Numbered from the stretch's first letter, positions 48,120 to 58,900 are shown. The stretch: DNA of 64,000 bases from Cephalotus follicularis (GCA_001972305.1 BDDD01005093.1:1-64000), one strand, 5' to 3'. A program made the numbers and translations. Notes: generated by a model from the sequence alone, not told the origin.

Positions 48120-48280
48120 AAGCGTAGACGTTATAACAAAGCGTTGACACTTAATCCCTTTTCACAAAGCGTCGACATCAAAACAAGGCGTCGACGTTTT
48201 CAATACTGTGAACAAAACGACAAAACTACAACGCTAAGGTGTCGACCCTTAGAACAAAGGCGTCGGCGCTTAATGCCCAG
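48120..48280 (-). repeat. TCGA-palindrome array 1 in solo LTR J
   Basis: AGCGTAGACG, AGCGTTGACAC, AGCGTCGACA, GGCGTCGACG, GGTGTCGACC and GGCGTCGGCGC, 0.12-0.28 kb from the LTR 5' end. Confidence 0.85.
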
Positions 48281-48413
48281 AACAAAACAAAAGCAAGGAA
48301 TTTTCAAAATAAATCCAACGGTCAAAATAACATAGCATATAACAAAAGACATAAACACAACATATAACGATAAACACGTAAGCATAGAAACGGGATATTA
48401 CACCACTAGACAT

Positions 48414-48612
48414 TGTTCACGAATTTTGAATGTTTTAAATTTATACCACAAGTACACGGTTGTCCAGTAATGGGTCGAACGCTAGGAAACAAGCTAAATC
48501 AATTTTAATTTATCCAACCTATGCGAAGTATGCAAAATTGAGGGCTATTATAAAAAACTACTCTAAAACATGCAAAAATAAACTAATTATTAAAACAGTA
48601 GACAAAGGCTCA
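48414..48612 (-). repeat. Residual 3' LTR of element K (199 bp)
   Basis: It matches 56855-57054 closely and then switches straight to pol sequence. The junction carries GGCTCATGTAGGTC, which recurs at 48650, suggesting a deletion through short homology. The missing part would include most of the LTR, the polypurine tract and any env-like region. Confidence 0.85.
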
Positions 48613-48627
48613 TGTAGGTCTAAGCGA

Positions 48628-50278
48628 TCAAGGTGGCTCAAAATAGAGAGGCTCATGTAGGTCCATGGCCTCTTCCATCGATGCGGCCGTAAACTCGACA
48701 AACCTCTTCAACCGCTGCCCGTTCACCTTGAAAGCATCTTCAATTCCTGGCTTACAAATCTCAAAAACACCATGTGAGTAAACAGTTTTAACAATATAGG
48801 GAACATCCCAACAAGATCTCAGTTTTTCAGGAAACACGTGTAAACGGGAATTATACAAAAGCACTTTGTCTCCTACTTTGAAATTTTTCCTTAGAATATG
48901 CGCATCATGAAAGGCTTTGGTCTTTTCTTTTGAAATATTAGTATTGTCGTATGCATCATTCTAGATCTCTTCCAACTCAAATAATTGGAGAGAACGATGA
49001 CTACCCACAGTGGAACGATCAAAATTAAATTGCTTAATGGCCCAAAGGCCTGATGTTCCAATTCCACTGGAAGATGACGCGCTTTACCGTACACAAGCTA
49101 GTAAGGAGATTGACCAAGGTCAGTCTTGAAGGCTGTCCAATAAGCCCAAAGAGCATCCACAAGTCGAGTGGACCAATCCTTTCTACTGGGGTTGACTATT
49201 TTTTTTTTAGAATTTGCTTAATTTGGTGATTGGATACCTCCACTTGCCGGCTAGTTTGAGGATCGTATGGTGTAGCGAGTTTGTGAGTGATCCCATATCT
49301 TTTCATAAGGGCTTCAAAGGAACGATTGTAAAAATGGGTACCATTATCACTAATGATGGCACGTGGGGTGCCAAACCAAGAAAAGATATGTTCCTTGAGC
49401 AACTTGACAACCACAGAATTGTCATTAGTTCGATAAGGAATCGCCTCAATCCACTTTGAAACATAGTCAACAGCCAACAAGATGTATAAATTCCCAAACA
49501 AGCTGGGAAACGGACCCATGAAATCGATTTCCCAAACATCAAAAATCTCAACTATCAAAATCGGAGTTAATGGCATCATATTCCTCTTAGTCACATGGCC
49601 TAATGATTAACAAGACGCACAAGTTTGACAGTACTGAAAAGCATCTTTGAAAATTGTCGACCAATAAAAACCACATTGTAAAACTTTGGCTGCTGTCTTT
49701 GCTGGGACAAAACGGCCACCACATGTGTGATCATGGCAAAACGAAAGAATAGAATGACATTCATGATCCGGAACGCACCTTCGCATAATTTGGTCGGGAC
49801 ACGCTTTGAAAAGATAATGGTCATCCCAGTAAAAGTGTTTGACTTGCGCAAGAAACATACGCTTATCTTGAGCAGACCACTTCAACGGTATGATCCCCGT
49901 AACAAGATAATTAACTATGTCCGCATACCTTGGTTCGCTCTCGACATGCATAATCTGCTCATCAAGAAAATTCTCATTAATAGGACCCCTGATCTCTGGC
50001 ATATTAGGGAGATAGGATAAATGATCAGCCGATAAATTCTCAGTCCCTTTCTTATCTCTAATTTCCACGTCAAACTCTTAAAGTAGCAAAACCCAACGGA
50101 TGAGACGTGCTTTTGTATCATTTTTGCTCACTATGTATTGAATCACAGCATGATCAGTATAAACAATGACGTGGGATCCTAGTAAGTACGCCCGAAATTT
50201 TTCAAGTGCAAAGACCATAGCTAAAAACTACTTCTCAGTGGTCATGTAATTTAATTACGCATCGGAAAGAGTCCTACT
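48628..50278 (-). pseudogene. pol: Element K pol, downstream part: RNase H end and integrase
   Basis: From right to left: the RNase H end with [10 protein letters not shown] near 50140-50160; the linker RDKKGTENLSADHLSYLP; the integrase zinc region (HTCGGRF ... CQTCASC); the core (WEIDFMGPFP, ISDNGTHFYNRSFEALMKRY, PQTSRQVEVSNHQIK), with the DDE residues recognisable; and a C-terminal domain (LLYNSRLHVFPEKLRSCW, FKVNGQRLKRF) ending at the stop at 48628-48630. Stops lie at about 50080 and 49608, and a frameshift in the 48890-49200 stretch. The PQTS.QVEVSN motif is typical of Athila. Confidence 0.9.
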
Positions 50279-51440
50279 TGTAGCGCCCCCGACCCGAGTC
50301 CACTTTATGCTCAAAGTGAGCTCCCAAGATCGGTGCATTACGTGGGGGCAACCTTTGACCGTCAAATCATTTAACCATTTAACGATCCATTTCATATCAT
50401 TTAATCTTAGCTTAGATTTAAAACCTAACATTATTACTCAATAACTCACAGGATCGCATACGCTTACATCTTTGAACACCAATTTCAAAATGTCATATTC
50501 TCATTATCATGATCGTTTCTAATACCTTTGCATTTGTACATTACTTAACATGTAACCTTACACAGCGGAAAAACATAATCTTATCACATCATAAAACAAT
50601 CATATACTAGCCTTTACCATTAACATCTCATACACTCAAGTATGTTCACTAACTTTTGATATCATCATCTTACATAAAAACATCATAACCTTTAGCATTC
50701 ATTACCTTGCTTTAACATCTATACATCGTTTATCATAAAATATTACACAGCGGAAAATATAAACATATGACATTAAAACATAACTTCATAGCATATCATA
50801 CTTTCTTTCCTTACTCTTCTTTCGCGAACTTCCACTAAAGCTCACAACTTCTCGTTCAACGTTTCCTGGAAGATTTATTTGAAAAACAAGACATTGAAAG
50901 GAGTGAGCTTTAAAGAACTAAGTAAGAAACATAGTCATAAAACGTTATCAAAATCTGTTATTTTTGATAATCTTTATCAAAACGTTTCCAGTTCATACAT
51001 TTCAAACATCGTTGAAAAACTTCTTCTAGTTTTTCAAAACCAGAGCATTGTACTATCGAAATCAATTTTTTTGGATAACTTTCATAAAATCGGAACATTT
51101 CTAAAATCATGCATTTTCTGGTGTATAACACTGGCATACTTGAAAACAATCAAAAACGTTTTCCAATCATACTTTCTTTTGGCTTGTATCACAGCCATAC
51201 TTGAAAACATCAGTAAAATCATTTTCTTCACATTCATAAACAAAACATCTTTAAAACTCTTTCTCTGTTCATATCTCAAGAAACAGAACATTTCATAAAA
51301 CTTAATGGCCGTGAACCTCTAATGAACCCTTTCACACCGCTTCACCGGGGCATTGTGCACTCCCCGATTACTATCCTTACATCACATGCATGTCCGTGAG
51401 CACGCTCGGCTCCATTAACTTTGAGCATCTCACTCCATTT

Positions 51441-51792
51441 CCCTTGGATCGTAATCCAAGGGTGGTTCATTCATTAATCTTTTAATAGATTAATCCTCAC
51501 TGGATCGCAATCCAGTAGTTGTTCATTCATTTCATAAAACATTTCTTATACTTTGAGTGATTAACTCAAATGCATTCATAAAACATTTCTCTTCATTTGA
51601 GTACTTAACTCAAATGCATTCATAAAACATTTCATAAAATCTTTCTTAATACCTTGAGTGATCAGCTCAAAGCATTCATAAAACATCATTATAAAACATT
51701 TTTTGAAACTGGTTTTCCATATAAAAACCTTCATTTCATTTCCTTTCACAATTCATAAAACATTTCTCATCACTTTGAGTAATTAACTCAAA
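51441..51792 (-). repeat. Array of short perfect hairpins in solo LTR M
   Basis: Seven inverted repeats with different stems and 4-7 nt spacers: CCCTTGGAT (51441), ATTAATCT (51473), ACTGGAT (51499), TTTGAGT (51552), ATTTGAGT (51595), TTGAG (51654) and TTTGAGT (51774), each followed by its complement. They are separated by CATTCATAAAACATTTC-like sequence. Confidence 0.88.
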
Positions 51793-52544
51793 AATCTTTA
51801 GAAAACAGTTTTGTATAACTTTTCTAAAATAGATATTTCGTATAGAAATAATCACTGTCAAAGAAAACTTAAAACATAAAAGTTAAAGTAGACATCTCAA
51901 TGAATCTATCGAGATAAAAATCATAAAATTTCATTGAGAAACGAAGCTGGGATGAATTTTTAAAGTTGCAGTTTCCTTTTGAAAATAGGACCTGAGCAGT
52001 GGAAGAAAACATGGCCTTTCATCAAGAATTCGATAGAATTTTGAGATTCATAAAACATGATAGTTAAAGTACACATCTTGAAGTTTTCAAAACATTAAAC
52101 CATTCAAGATTTCATAAAGAAATGAGCATGATATCAATAAAACTATCTGCTGCATAATTTGGAAGTAAAACAGATGAAACTTTGGTGAAAATGGGTATAG
52201 AATCTCCTTACCTCACTTGATCTCCTTCTCTTCTTCTCTCCCAAGCATCCTCCTCTCTAATCTCAGTAGAAAACCAACCCTTCATCAGCTGAATTTGCAC
52301 ATACATATATAGGAGAGGCAAACTTGGCGGTCAAGCTTGCATGGTGTCATCCATGACCTCACCCATGTGAGCTTGCCTCCTTAGCAGCCCATGTGATGGA
52401 ATTCCATCCAATCCAATGATGCCACCTGCCCTTTTCCAGCAGAAAAACATAAGTCTTCCATCCCTTGCTTGACACATGTCCTAGAATCCATTTAAATCCT
52501 CCGAAACGGGATAAAAAGCTAGAATTCTGCACCTGACACAGGGC

Positions 52545-52770
52545 AAATCGTCGACTCTTTATCACTAAGCGTCGCCGGTCACGGGCTTATACTAAGTTCT
52601 CCAACTTCTATCATGACTAAAGTGCTGACGCTTTCCTACAAAGCATCGCCGCTTTAAGTCTCCTCCAGGTCAACCTCAATACTTGATTTCAAAGCGTCGA
52701 AGCTTACATTTGGAGCGTCGCCGATTGCCTCCAAAGCGTTGACTCTTTACCTGGAACCATCGGCGCTTTA
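52545..52770 (-). repeat. GTCG-type motif array in solo LTR M
   Basis: TCGTCGACTC, AGCGTCGCCGG, GTGCTGACGC, GCATCGCCGC, GCGTCGAAGC, GCGTCGCCG, GCGTTGACTC and CATCGGCGC, 0.23-0.46 kb from the LTR 5' end. Less palindromic than the other arrays. Confidence 0.75.
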
Positions 52771-52814
52771 GACATTTCCAGCACAAAGCAATAACCAATT
52801 TCCATTTTCTTCCG

Positions 52815-52910
52815 GGGGTGCTGCCCCTGAGCCCCTTCCCGCTGTCCGGGCAGCGGGACCCCCTGTCCGCTCACCGGGGAGCGGAACCCCCGAACCCCCC
52901 GAGCGTAGGG
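52815..52910 (-). repeat. GC-rich double hairpin in solo LTR M
   Basis: CCCGCTG (52838-52844) pairs with CAGCGGG (52851-52857), and TCCGCTC (52866-52872) with GAGCGGA (52879-52885), each with a 6 nt loop. G runs on the minus strand could also form a quadruplex. Confidence 0.8.
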
Positions 52911-53008
52911 TCATACTACGGGTCCCTTGAAATATTTGCCAATTATACAATAGCAAATATCTTTCCATAATTAATATCTTTAATGGAAATTTGGGTCATT
53001 ACACTACT

Positions 53009-55093
53009 TGCATAGTAAATGACATGAGATAATTTATTCAGCCTTCGCCCGAGAACATCTCCTGTCGTACTATCAGATGCATCGCACACAATCTCAAATA
53101 GCTCAGTCCAGATGGATGCCTGAACGATAGGAGCAGAGGTGAGCACTTTATTTAAGTGATCAAAAGCATATCCGCACTAGTAAGAGAAAACAAATTCTTG
53201 ATCTTTTGCTAGGAGCAATGTCAAGGGTCGTGCCACCTTGATAAAATCCTTGATGAACCTTCGATAAAAACCAGCATGTCCGAGGAATGCTCGAATGTCT
53301 TTCACATTTTGAGGTGGAGGAAAATGTTTGATGACTTCGATTTCAGCCTTATCGACTTGAATTCCCTCTTTTGACACTACATGTTTGAGAATGATCCCCT
53401 TCTTCACCAAGAAATTGCACTTCTCCCAATTAATCCCCAAATTCTTCTCCCTACTTCTTTTGAGTACTAATTTCAGATGATGAAAGCATTTAGAGAACGT
53501 GGAACCATGCATAGAGAATTCATCCATAATCACCTCAAGGAAGTCCTCCATAATATCAGAGAAAATACTCATCATACACCTTCAGAAAGTCGCGGGGGCA
53601 TTGCAAAGGCCAAATGGCATGCGTCGATGAGCAAATGTTCCAAAAGGGCATATGAAATTAGTTTTCTCTTGATCTTTCAGAGCGATGGGAATTTGATTAT
53701 ACCCGGAGTACCCATCAAGAAAGTAGTAATATTCGTGGCCAGCCAATTTATCCAACATTTGATCGATAAACGGTAGAGGAAAACGATCGTTCCAGGTGGC
53801 TGTATTCAACTTGCGATAGTCGATGCATACCCTACATCCAATTTGTACCTTAGTCATAATCAAGTCATTGGTGGACGATTACACTACCGTCACTCCGGAT
53901 TTCTTCAGAACTACGTGGGCTAGACTAACCTATTGACTATCCGATATGGGATAAATGATCCCATTGTCCAACCACTTCAAAATTTCTTTTTGTATGGCTT
54001 CTTTCATCACAGGATTGGCCTTTATTTGAGGTTCTCTAGAAGGTTTGGATCCTTCTATGAGATTTATATGATGCTCGCAAGTAGAAGGGTTGATTCCCTT
54101 GATGTTAGCCATAGTCCAACCAATTGCCTCTCTATTTTCTTTGAGTAGGTGAATAACCTCCTCTTCCTGACGGGGAGTAAGATCAGATGAGAGAATAACA
54201 GGATGAGTTTTGTTTTCACCTAAGAATGAATATTTCAGAGTAGAGGGAAATTCCTTTAATTGATGTTTTGGAGGTTCTTCTATTGATGGCTTAGGTAAAG
54301 ATGTAGACAAGGGGCCCACTGGTTTTAAGGTTTGCATACTAAACACATCAAAGAAATCTCCTCCTTCTACATCCTCTAATTTCTGCATACACTCACTAAA
54401 ATTTCCATCAAAATCAATGTCAAAGACCGTATCAATGTGGTCAGGAATTGAATGGATTGTGTTCGCTTCATGAAAATCAGCGGAATGCTTACCTATGCGG
54501 AAGACGTTAAAATTCACTAACGTGTTTCCGAAACTCAACTTCATCAGACCATTGCAAAAATTGATTAAAGCATTACTCATCACTATGAATGGTCTCCCAA
54601 GGATAACTGGGATTTGATCATTGATATTTGCAACAGGCTCGGTATCCAATATGACAAAGTCGGCAGGAAAGAAAAACTCACTAATCTTGATTAAAACATC
54701 CTAAATTTTTCCTCGTGGCACTTTCACAGACCTATCCGCTAATTCCAAAGTCATCGTGGTCGGGCTCAACTCTCCTAAACCAAGCTTTTCGTAAACCGAT
54801 GATGGAAACACATTCACACTTGCTCCAAAATCGAGCAGAGCGTGTTCTATTTTTGTGTTGCCAATGACACAATGGAATTTTGATTTGGACTTGTTTAAAT
54901 GTTTCAATAATCTTTTCAGTTGTTGGGGTTTTCTTATTTTTCTCCAATCTCTTTGGAAAAGGAACTGGCTGATCATATGAACGCGCGAGTACCGCCGCTG
55001 GTAGTTCCTTCTTCTCATCCTCTTCTTCTTTCCTAGATTCTTTGTGTGCGCTTGAATTTGTTGGTTATGAAAAGGAGTCAACCAAATGCTCAT
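53009..55093 (-). pseudogene. pol: Element K protease, RT and start of RNase H
   Basis: Right to left: protease with LLDFGASVNVFPSSVYEKLG at about 54780-54840, where the usual DSG/DLG triad is DFG; the linker ILGRPFIVMSNALINF; RT with RVCIDYRKLNTAT, DGYSGYNQI and MPFGLCNAPATF; then VIMDEFSMHG at about 53505-53535, where the usual DD dyad has become DE. RNase H opens with VCDASD and is cut at 53009 by solo LTR M. Stops and frame changes near 53577, 53866-53929 and 54700 disable it. Confidence 0.9.
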
Positions 55094-56580
55094 TTAAATT
55101 TTCTTGTGTCAAGGACTCATCCAAATGCTCGCTCACATTTTCTATTTGATCCACTGGTTGGTACTCATTTCCACTCCTTAGGACAAAAACCTGTTTAGAT
55201 GGGCCCGAGGAGGAATAAGAAACTTGCGAATTAGATGTCGGTTGGTTATGAGCGGATGGTTCATGGCCGACCTTGGATTCGGGTCTGGCTGGGAAGGCAT
55301 TTTGCCTTTCTCACTTTCATGTATAGCTGAGGCAAGCTGTGAGATATTCTTCTCCATGTTATGTTGACTAGTCATCACACTGCTCATGAGAAGCTCCATG
55401 CTCTTTTCTAGCGAGGAAATCCTAGAAGTGTTTTCCCTTTGGTTCAACGATCCAGGTGATTTTTTATTTTGAAACTGGTTTTGCGGTAGGAAGGATGGTC
55501 GGACATTGTTTGAATTTGGGGGAAACAGGAAACCTTTGGAAGGTCTGCTGAGGTACAGACTGGCTAGTGAAGCTAGAAGGCTGCCTATAAAATTTACAGG
55601 TCCTCTTTGATTTTGCCCTTGACTCCATGAGAAGTTTGGATGATTTTGCCAACTTGGATTGTAAGTGTTACTATACGGGTTGTATTGATTCATTGCAGAC
55701 ACATTCTTAGGAGAATACTGATTGTCTTAATAATTCGGGCATTCTTTAAAAACATGACTTGGTGACTGGTATAAAGAACACATAGGGGTGCTTTGATCGA
55801 TGTGATTTACTTGGGCGAAACCCCTAACTATAGACTCCAATCTCATGGGGAGGCTGTCTAACTGTGCCTCCTTAGCCACTACCCCTTTTATGGCGTACCC
55901 CTTACTCGGTAAAGCTCTTCCATAAACTTGAGTGGACTCCCACTCGCTAGTTCACTCACCCAAATCTAAAAGGAAATTCCAAGCCTCATTTTCATCTGTA
56001 TACAAGGTGAACCCATCAGAACACATGGACTCGACTAATTGCTTGGTCTGGTAGTCGATGCCTTCATAGATGATTTGGCATAAATGCCAAGTGTTCAAAC
56101 CATGATGCGGACACTCTAAGGGGAGGTCTTTAAAATGTTCCATACATCGAGAGCATGATTCATTGCGTCTTTGGCGAAACTGAAAAATGTCGCTCCTAAG
56201 CTTATTGGTTTTATGAAGTGGAAAGAATTTCTTTAGGAATGAAACAGTGAAATGATCCCATGTAGAAATGGAACCATTGGGAAAACTATAGAGCCACTTC
56301 TTAGCTCCATCTTTCAGAGAAAAGTTTATGAATCACAACTTAATAACATCATCAGACAATTGCTGGAGTTTCATGAGGGCACATACCTCCTTGAACTCAT
56401 GAAGGAAGAGATATGCATCCTCATTGGGTAATCCGTGAAAGTGTGGCAGCATGCTAATAAATTTGGATTTCAACTCAAAATTGTTCCTTTGAGGTGCAGG
56501 CAACAGGATACAGGATGGTTGCGCTGTCTTGCAGGATAGAATCTATCGCGCAGAGTTTGTATGGGTTGTCTGTCCGCCAT
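55094..56580 (-). pseudogene. gag: Element K gag (Athila-like)
   Basis: The start at 56580 gives MADRQPIQTLRDRFYPARQR. After a frameshift come FHGLPNEDAYLFLHEFKEVC, WLYSFPNGSISTWDHF and the Athila signature ECPHHGLNTWHLCQIIYEG (about 56070-56125). A zinc-knuckle relic CSLYQSPSHVFKEC (about 55740-55785) has its second Cys replaced by Tyr, and the region MNQYNPYSNTYNPSWQNHPN opens at 55700. Gag would assemble the particle; several stops prevent it here. Confidence 0.88.
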
Positions 56581-56830
56581 TGGTGCTTGTTGATGGTTAA
56601 TTCTTTCGAGACAATGGTTTGGACCACGCACCCAATCAGTCATAAACTAACAGCAAGGCAAACCACTAATGAACGTAAAGCACACACTAAACAGAAGACA
56701 CTAAGTTAAATATGATTATCACAAATTAAAGGAAAAGAACACAAAATATTATTATTTTTAAATTAATTAATTAAACTAAACTAAATACTACGAATCAGTT
56801 GAATAAATTAAAACTAATCTAAAAAGTTGC

Positions 56831-56848
56831 TTCCCCGACAACGGCGCC
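56831..56848 (-). other. Primer binding site of element K (Asp-tRNA type)
   Basis: The minus strand reads TGGCGCCGTTGTCGGGGA, one base off the usual Athila primer site, six bases from the LTR border. Confidence 0.93.
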
Positions 56849-57049
56849 AAAAACATGTTCCCGAATTCTGAATGTTTTAAATTTATACCGAAAGTGCACG
56901 GTTGTGTAGTAACGGGTCGAATGCTAGGAAACAAGCTAAATCAATTTTAATTTATCCAACCTAGGCGAAGTATGCAAAATTGAGGGCTATTATAAAAAAA
57001 ACTACTCTAAAACATGCAAAAATAAACTAATTATTAAAACAGCAGACAA

Positions 57050-57155
57050 AGGCATCGACGTGAATAATTGAAAGCACAGAAAGCGTTGACAGAAGGCATC
57101 GATGAAAATTGATGAAAACACTTAAAGCGTCGACGCTTACAGGGTAGGCGTCGAC
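57050..57155 (-). repeat. TCGA-palindrome array 2 in LTR K
   Basis: GGCATCGACG, AGCGTTGACA, GGCATCGATG, AGCGTCGACGC and GGCGTCGACGG, about 1.24-1.34 kb from the proposed LTR 5' end. Confidence 0.85.
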
Positions 57156-57884
57156 GGTTACGGGTACTGGTGCAAAACTTAACAAAAATAAAACATGCAA
57201 ATCAAAGCAGAGAATAAACTGAATAAAGTATGCAAATTAAAATCGGTTTTAGGGTATAGAAACTCACCATAGATTATATTGAATAACTCACATATTTTAT
57301 TGCTCAAACCTCGGTAACCAACGAGAGCTAGGTCAATACAGAGTGTGACTGTGATGACAAATCATATGAGTAGTCATGCTAGGTCTATACGAAGTGTGGC
57401 AGTGGTGACAAATCGTATGAGTGGACATGCTAGGTCAATACAGAGTGTGTACGGCGTGACAAACCGTATGAGTAGACTCCATTGATTGCATTAAAAACCA
57501 TTCACTCAACAACATTCTTATTCACCGACAAAGTGTTTGTGGATTTTAATCAGACAGACAAAGTGTTTATGAAGGCATAAAATTGAAGAACAAATCAAAG
57601 GTTCAAGGATTTTATTAATTGAGTTGTATCAATACAATCTAATGCCCTGTTCTAGCCCTAAAAACCTTAAAAAGTTAGCTACAAAACATTGAAAAAACTG
57701 CTAGAGAAAGAAAAGAGAAAACAGCTGGGAAATTATACTCCTATTTTTGTTGTCTCTCTCTTCCTTTTATACTTACAATCATGGATAAAAATGGAAATAA
57801 AACTTAACCTAATTAATCTACAAAAGGAAAATTATTACAATCCAAAGAAAACATTAAAAACTTTCCAATTTTCCTACCAGGCCC

Positions 57885-58190
57885 ATCGTAGGCGTCGACT
57901 CTGATCTTCTGGGCATCGACGGTTTGATATGCAAAAGATCTGAGATGCGCGATTTTCAGTGTTATGTGTCGACTTGAATATTTAGCAAAGTAGCGTTAAG
58001 CGTCGACGCTATCGATCAAGGAGTCGACGGTTTTGATAAAGCGCTGACACTGTATTTAAAGACGTCGACGCTTAAAGTGTGTAATTCAATTGTTAAACTC
58101 TGTACCAAAGCCTTGACGCTTTTATATTAACTGTTGGAGCTTTGCGTCAAGGCGTCGACGCTAATGTTGAAGGCATCGACGCTTTGCTCT
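57885..58190 (-). repeat. TCGA-palindrome array 1 in LTR K
   Basis: About ten units: GGCGTCGACT, GGCATCGACGG, GTGTCGACTT, AGCGTCGACGC, GGAGTCGACGG, AGCGCTGACAC, GACGTCGACGC, GCCTTGACGC, GGCGTCGACGC and GGCATCGACGC, about 0.2-0.5 kb from the proposed LTR 5' end. Confidence 0.88.
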
Positions 58191-58424
58191 GTTTTCTGTA
58201 AAAATTTGTCAACTCTTCAAGCTTTGATCTTCTTGTCTTCAATTCATGCCAATTTGACTAGTATTTATGCACTTTGATCATTTTGGCTTTGTACCTGAAA
58301 ATTAATGCAACACAACCAAAGTAGTATATTCCAAGCATAAAAACATAATAAATAAATCATTAAAAACAACACATTTTTATGCTGAACATACATCAAAAAC
58401 AGGTCCAATTGAGCCTAATCAGGA

Positions 58425-58437
58425 GGCTCTGATACCA
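58425..58437 (-). other. Initiator-Met primer site, possibly that of copia G
   Basis: The minus strand reads TGGTATCAGAGCC, an exact primer site. It could be the primer site of copia G, whose 5' end should lie to the right, but no matching LTR has been shown. Confidence 0.5.
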
Positions 58438-58449
58438 CTTGGTTTCCCA

Positions 58450-58562
58450 GCATGCCGAGTAGACCTATTTATGAGGTCGCTGAGCATGGCTAGTCCACGC
58501 ATGCCGAGCAGACCAGTCCACATGGTCGCTGAGCATACTAGCCCATGCATCATGAGCAGACC
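58450..58562. repeat. Tandem repeat of about 48 bp
   Basis: GCATGCCGAG(T/C)AGACC ... GGTCGCTGAGCAT occurs about 2.4 times. Confidence 0.85.
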
Positions 58563-58579
58563 GTTCCTTCAAGGCGTAG

Positions 58580-58658
58580 AGAAAAGAAACAACAAATTGT
58601 ATAGCGCCTAAAGAGCGTCAAGCAGACCACCCTCTTCGCCTGATATATATATATATAT

Positions 58659-58703
<45 letters not shown>

Positions 58704-58772
58704 AAACAACAAATTGTATAGCGCCTAAAGAGCGTCGAGCAGACCACCTTCTTCGCCTGATATATATATATA
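58580..58772. repeat. Direct duplication flanking a GA microsatellite
   Basis: A 75 bp segment (58580-58656) recurs at 58699-58772 with a few changes, separated by TA and GA simple repeats (GA run about 58661-58699). ORFs here come from the microsatellite and are spurious. Confidence 0.9.
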
Positions 58773-58794
58773 GACTTGTTAGCAACGTCCTATA

Positions 58795-58900
58795 GCAGGT
58801 GAACTTAAGTAGTGAATTCTGCATAATGACTGTCCCTTAGCAGGTGAGCCCAAAAAGGGGTGAATTCTGCCAGAGCAGGTGAACCTAAAGGGTGAATTCC
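58795..58900 (+). repeat. AGGTGAACCTAA...GTGAATTC minisatellite, left part
   Basis: Three units of about 30-40 bp containing GCAGGTGAACC and GTGAATTC. The array is cut by solo LTR A2 and resumes at 61685. Confidence 0.88.

Larger units (their letters stand above)
45785..48402 (-). mobile_element. Solo LTR J, minus strand
   Basis: The plus strand reads TGTAAAACCCCCGACGG ... GGGATATTACA, 2618 bp, with perfect CCACT duplications (45780-45784, 48403-48407). It is related to LTRs A and I through the ends and the hairpin domain (46390-46605) but carries GCGTCGACGC-type arrays like the B family. It also has a 44 bp unit repeated three times (from 46747, 46791 and 46835). Confidence 0.94.
50279..53003 (-). 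mobile_element. Solo LTR M, minus strand, inside K RNase H
   Basis: The plus strand reads TGTAGCGCCCCCGACCCG ... GGGTCATTACA, 2725 bp, with perfect CTACT duplications (50274-50278, 53004-53008). It splits the RNase H of K. It carries a hairpin array (51441-51792), a GTCG-rich array (52545-52770) and a GC-rich double hairpin (52815-52910). The 139-codon ORF at 50879 lies in AT-rich repeat sequence and is not accepted as a gene. Confidence 0.95.
48414..58388 (-). mobile_element. Athila-like Ty3/gypsy element K, interrupted by solo LTR M
   Basis: Minus-strand element with an Asp-type primer site, an Athila-style gag (PHHGL, YNPYSNTYNPSW), and protease, RT, RNase H and integrase. The 3' side is truncated: after integrase only 199 bp of 3' LTR remain. 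The candidate duplication is GACAT (48409-48413) against TACAT (58389-58393), one mismatch, so the right border is tentative. All genes are broken. Confidence 0.88.
56855..58388 (-). repeat. 5' LTR of element K
   Basis: It starts TGTTCCCGAATTC on the plus strand next to the primer site. The outer end is placed at CA 58387-58388 from the near-matching target duplication, giving 1534 bp. It contains two TCGA arrays (57050-57155 and 57885-58190), and three repeats of GCTAGGTC(A/T)ATAC..AGTGTG at about 57325-57450. Confidence 0.75.

Noticed and set aside
47880..48335. 107-codon basic ORF at 48012 in solo LTR J
   Set aside because: Arg-rich because of the GTCGAC/CGACGC array; antisense to the LTR, with no conserved counterpart.
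50879..51298. 139-codon ORF on the plus strand
   Set aside because: It lies antisense inside solo LTR M, is built of AT-rich repeats (CATAAAAC), and has no recognisable domain.
58661..58772. Leucine/serine-rich ORFs around 58550-58824
   Set aside because: They translate a GA/CT microsatellite and a duplicated flank.
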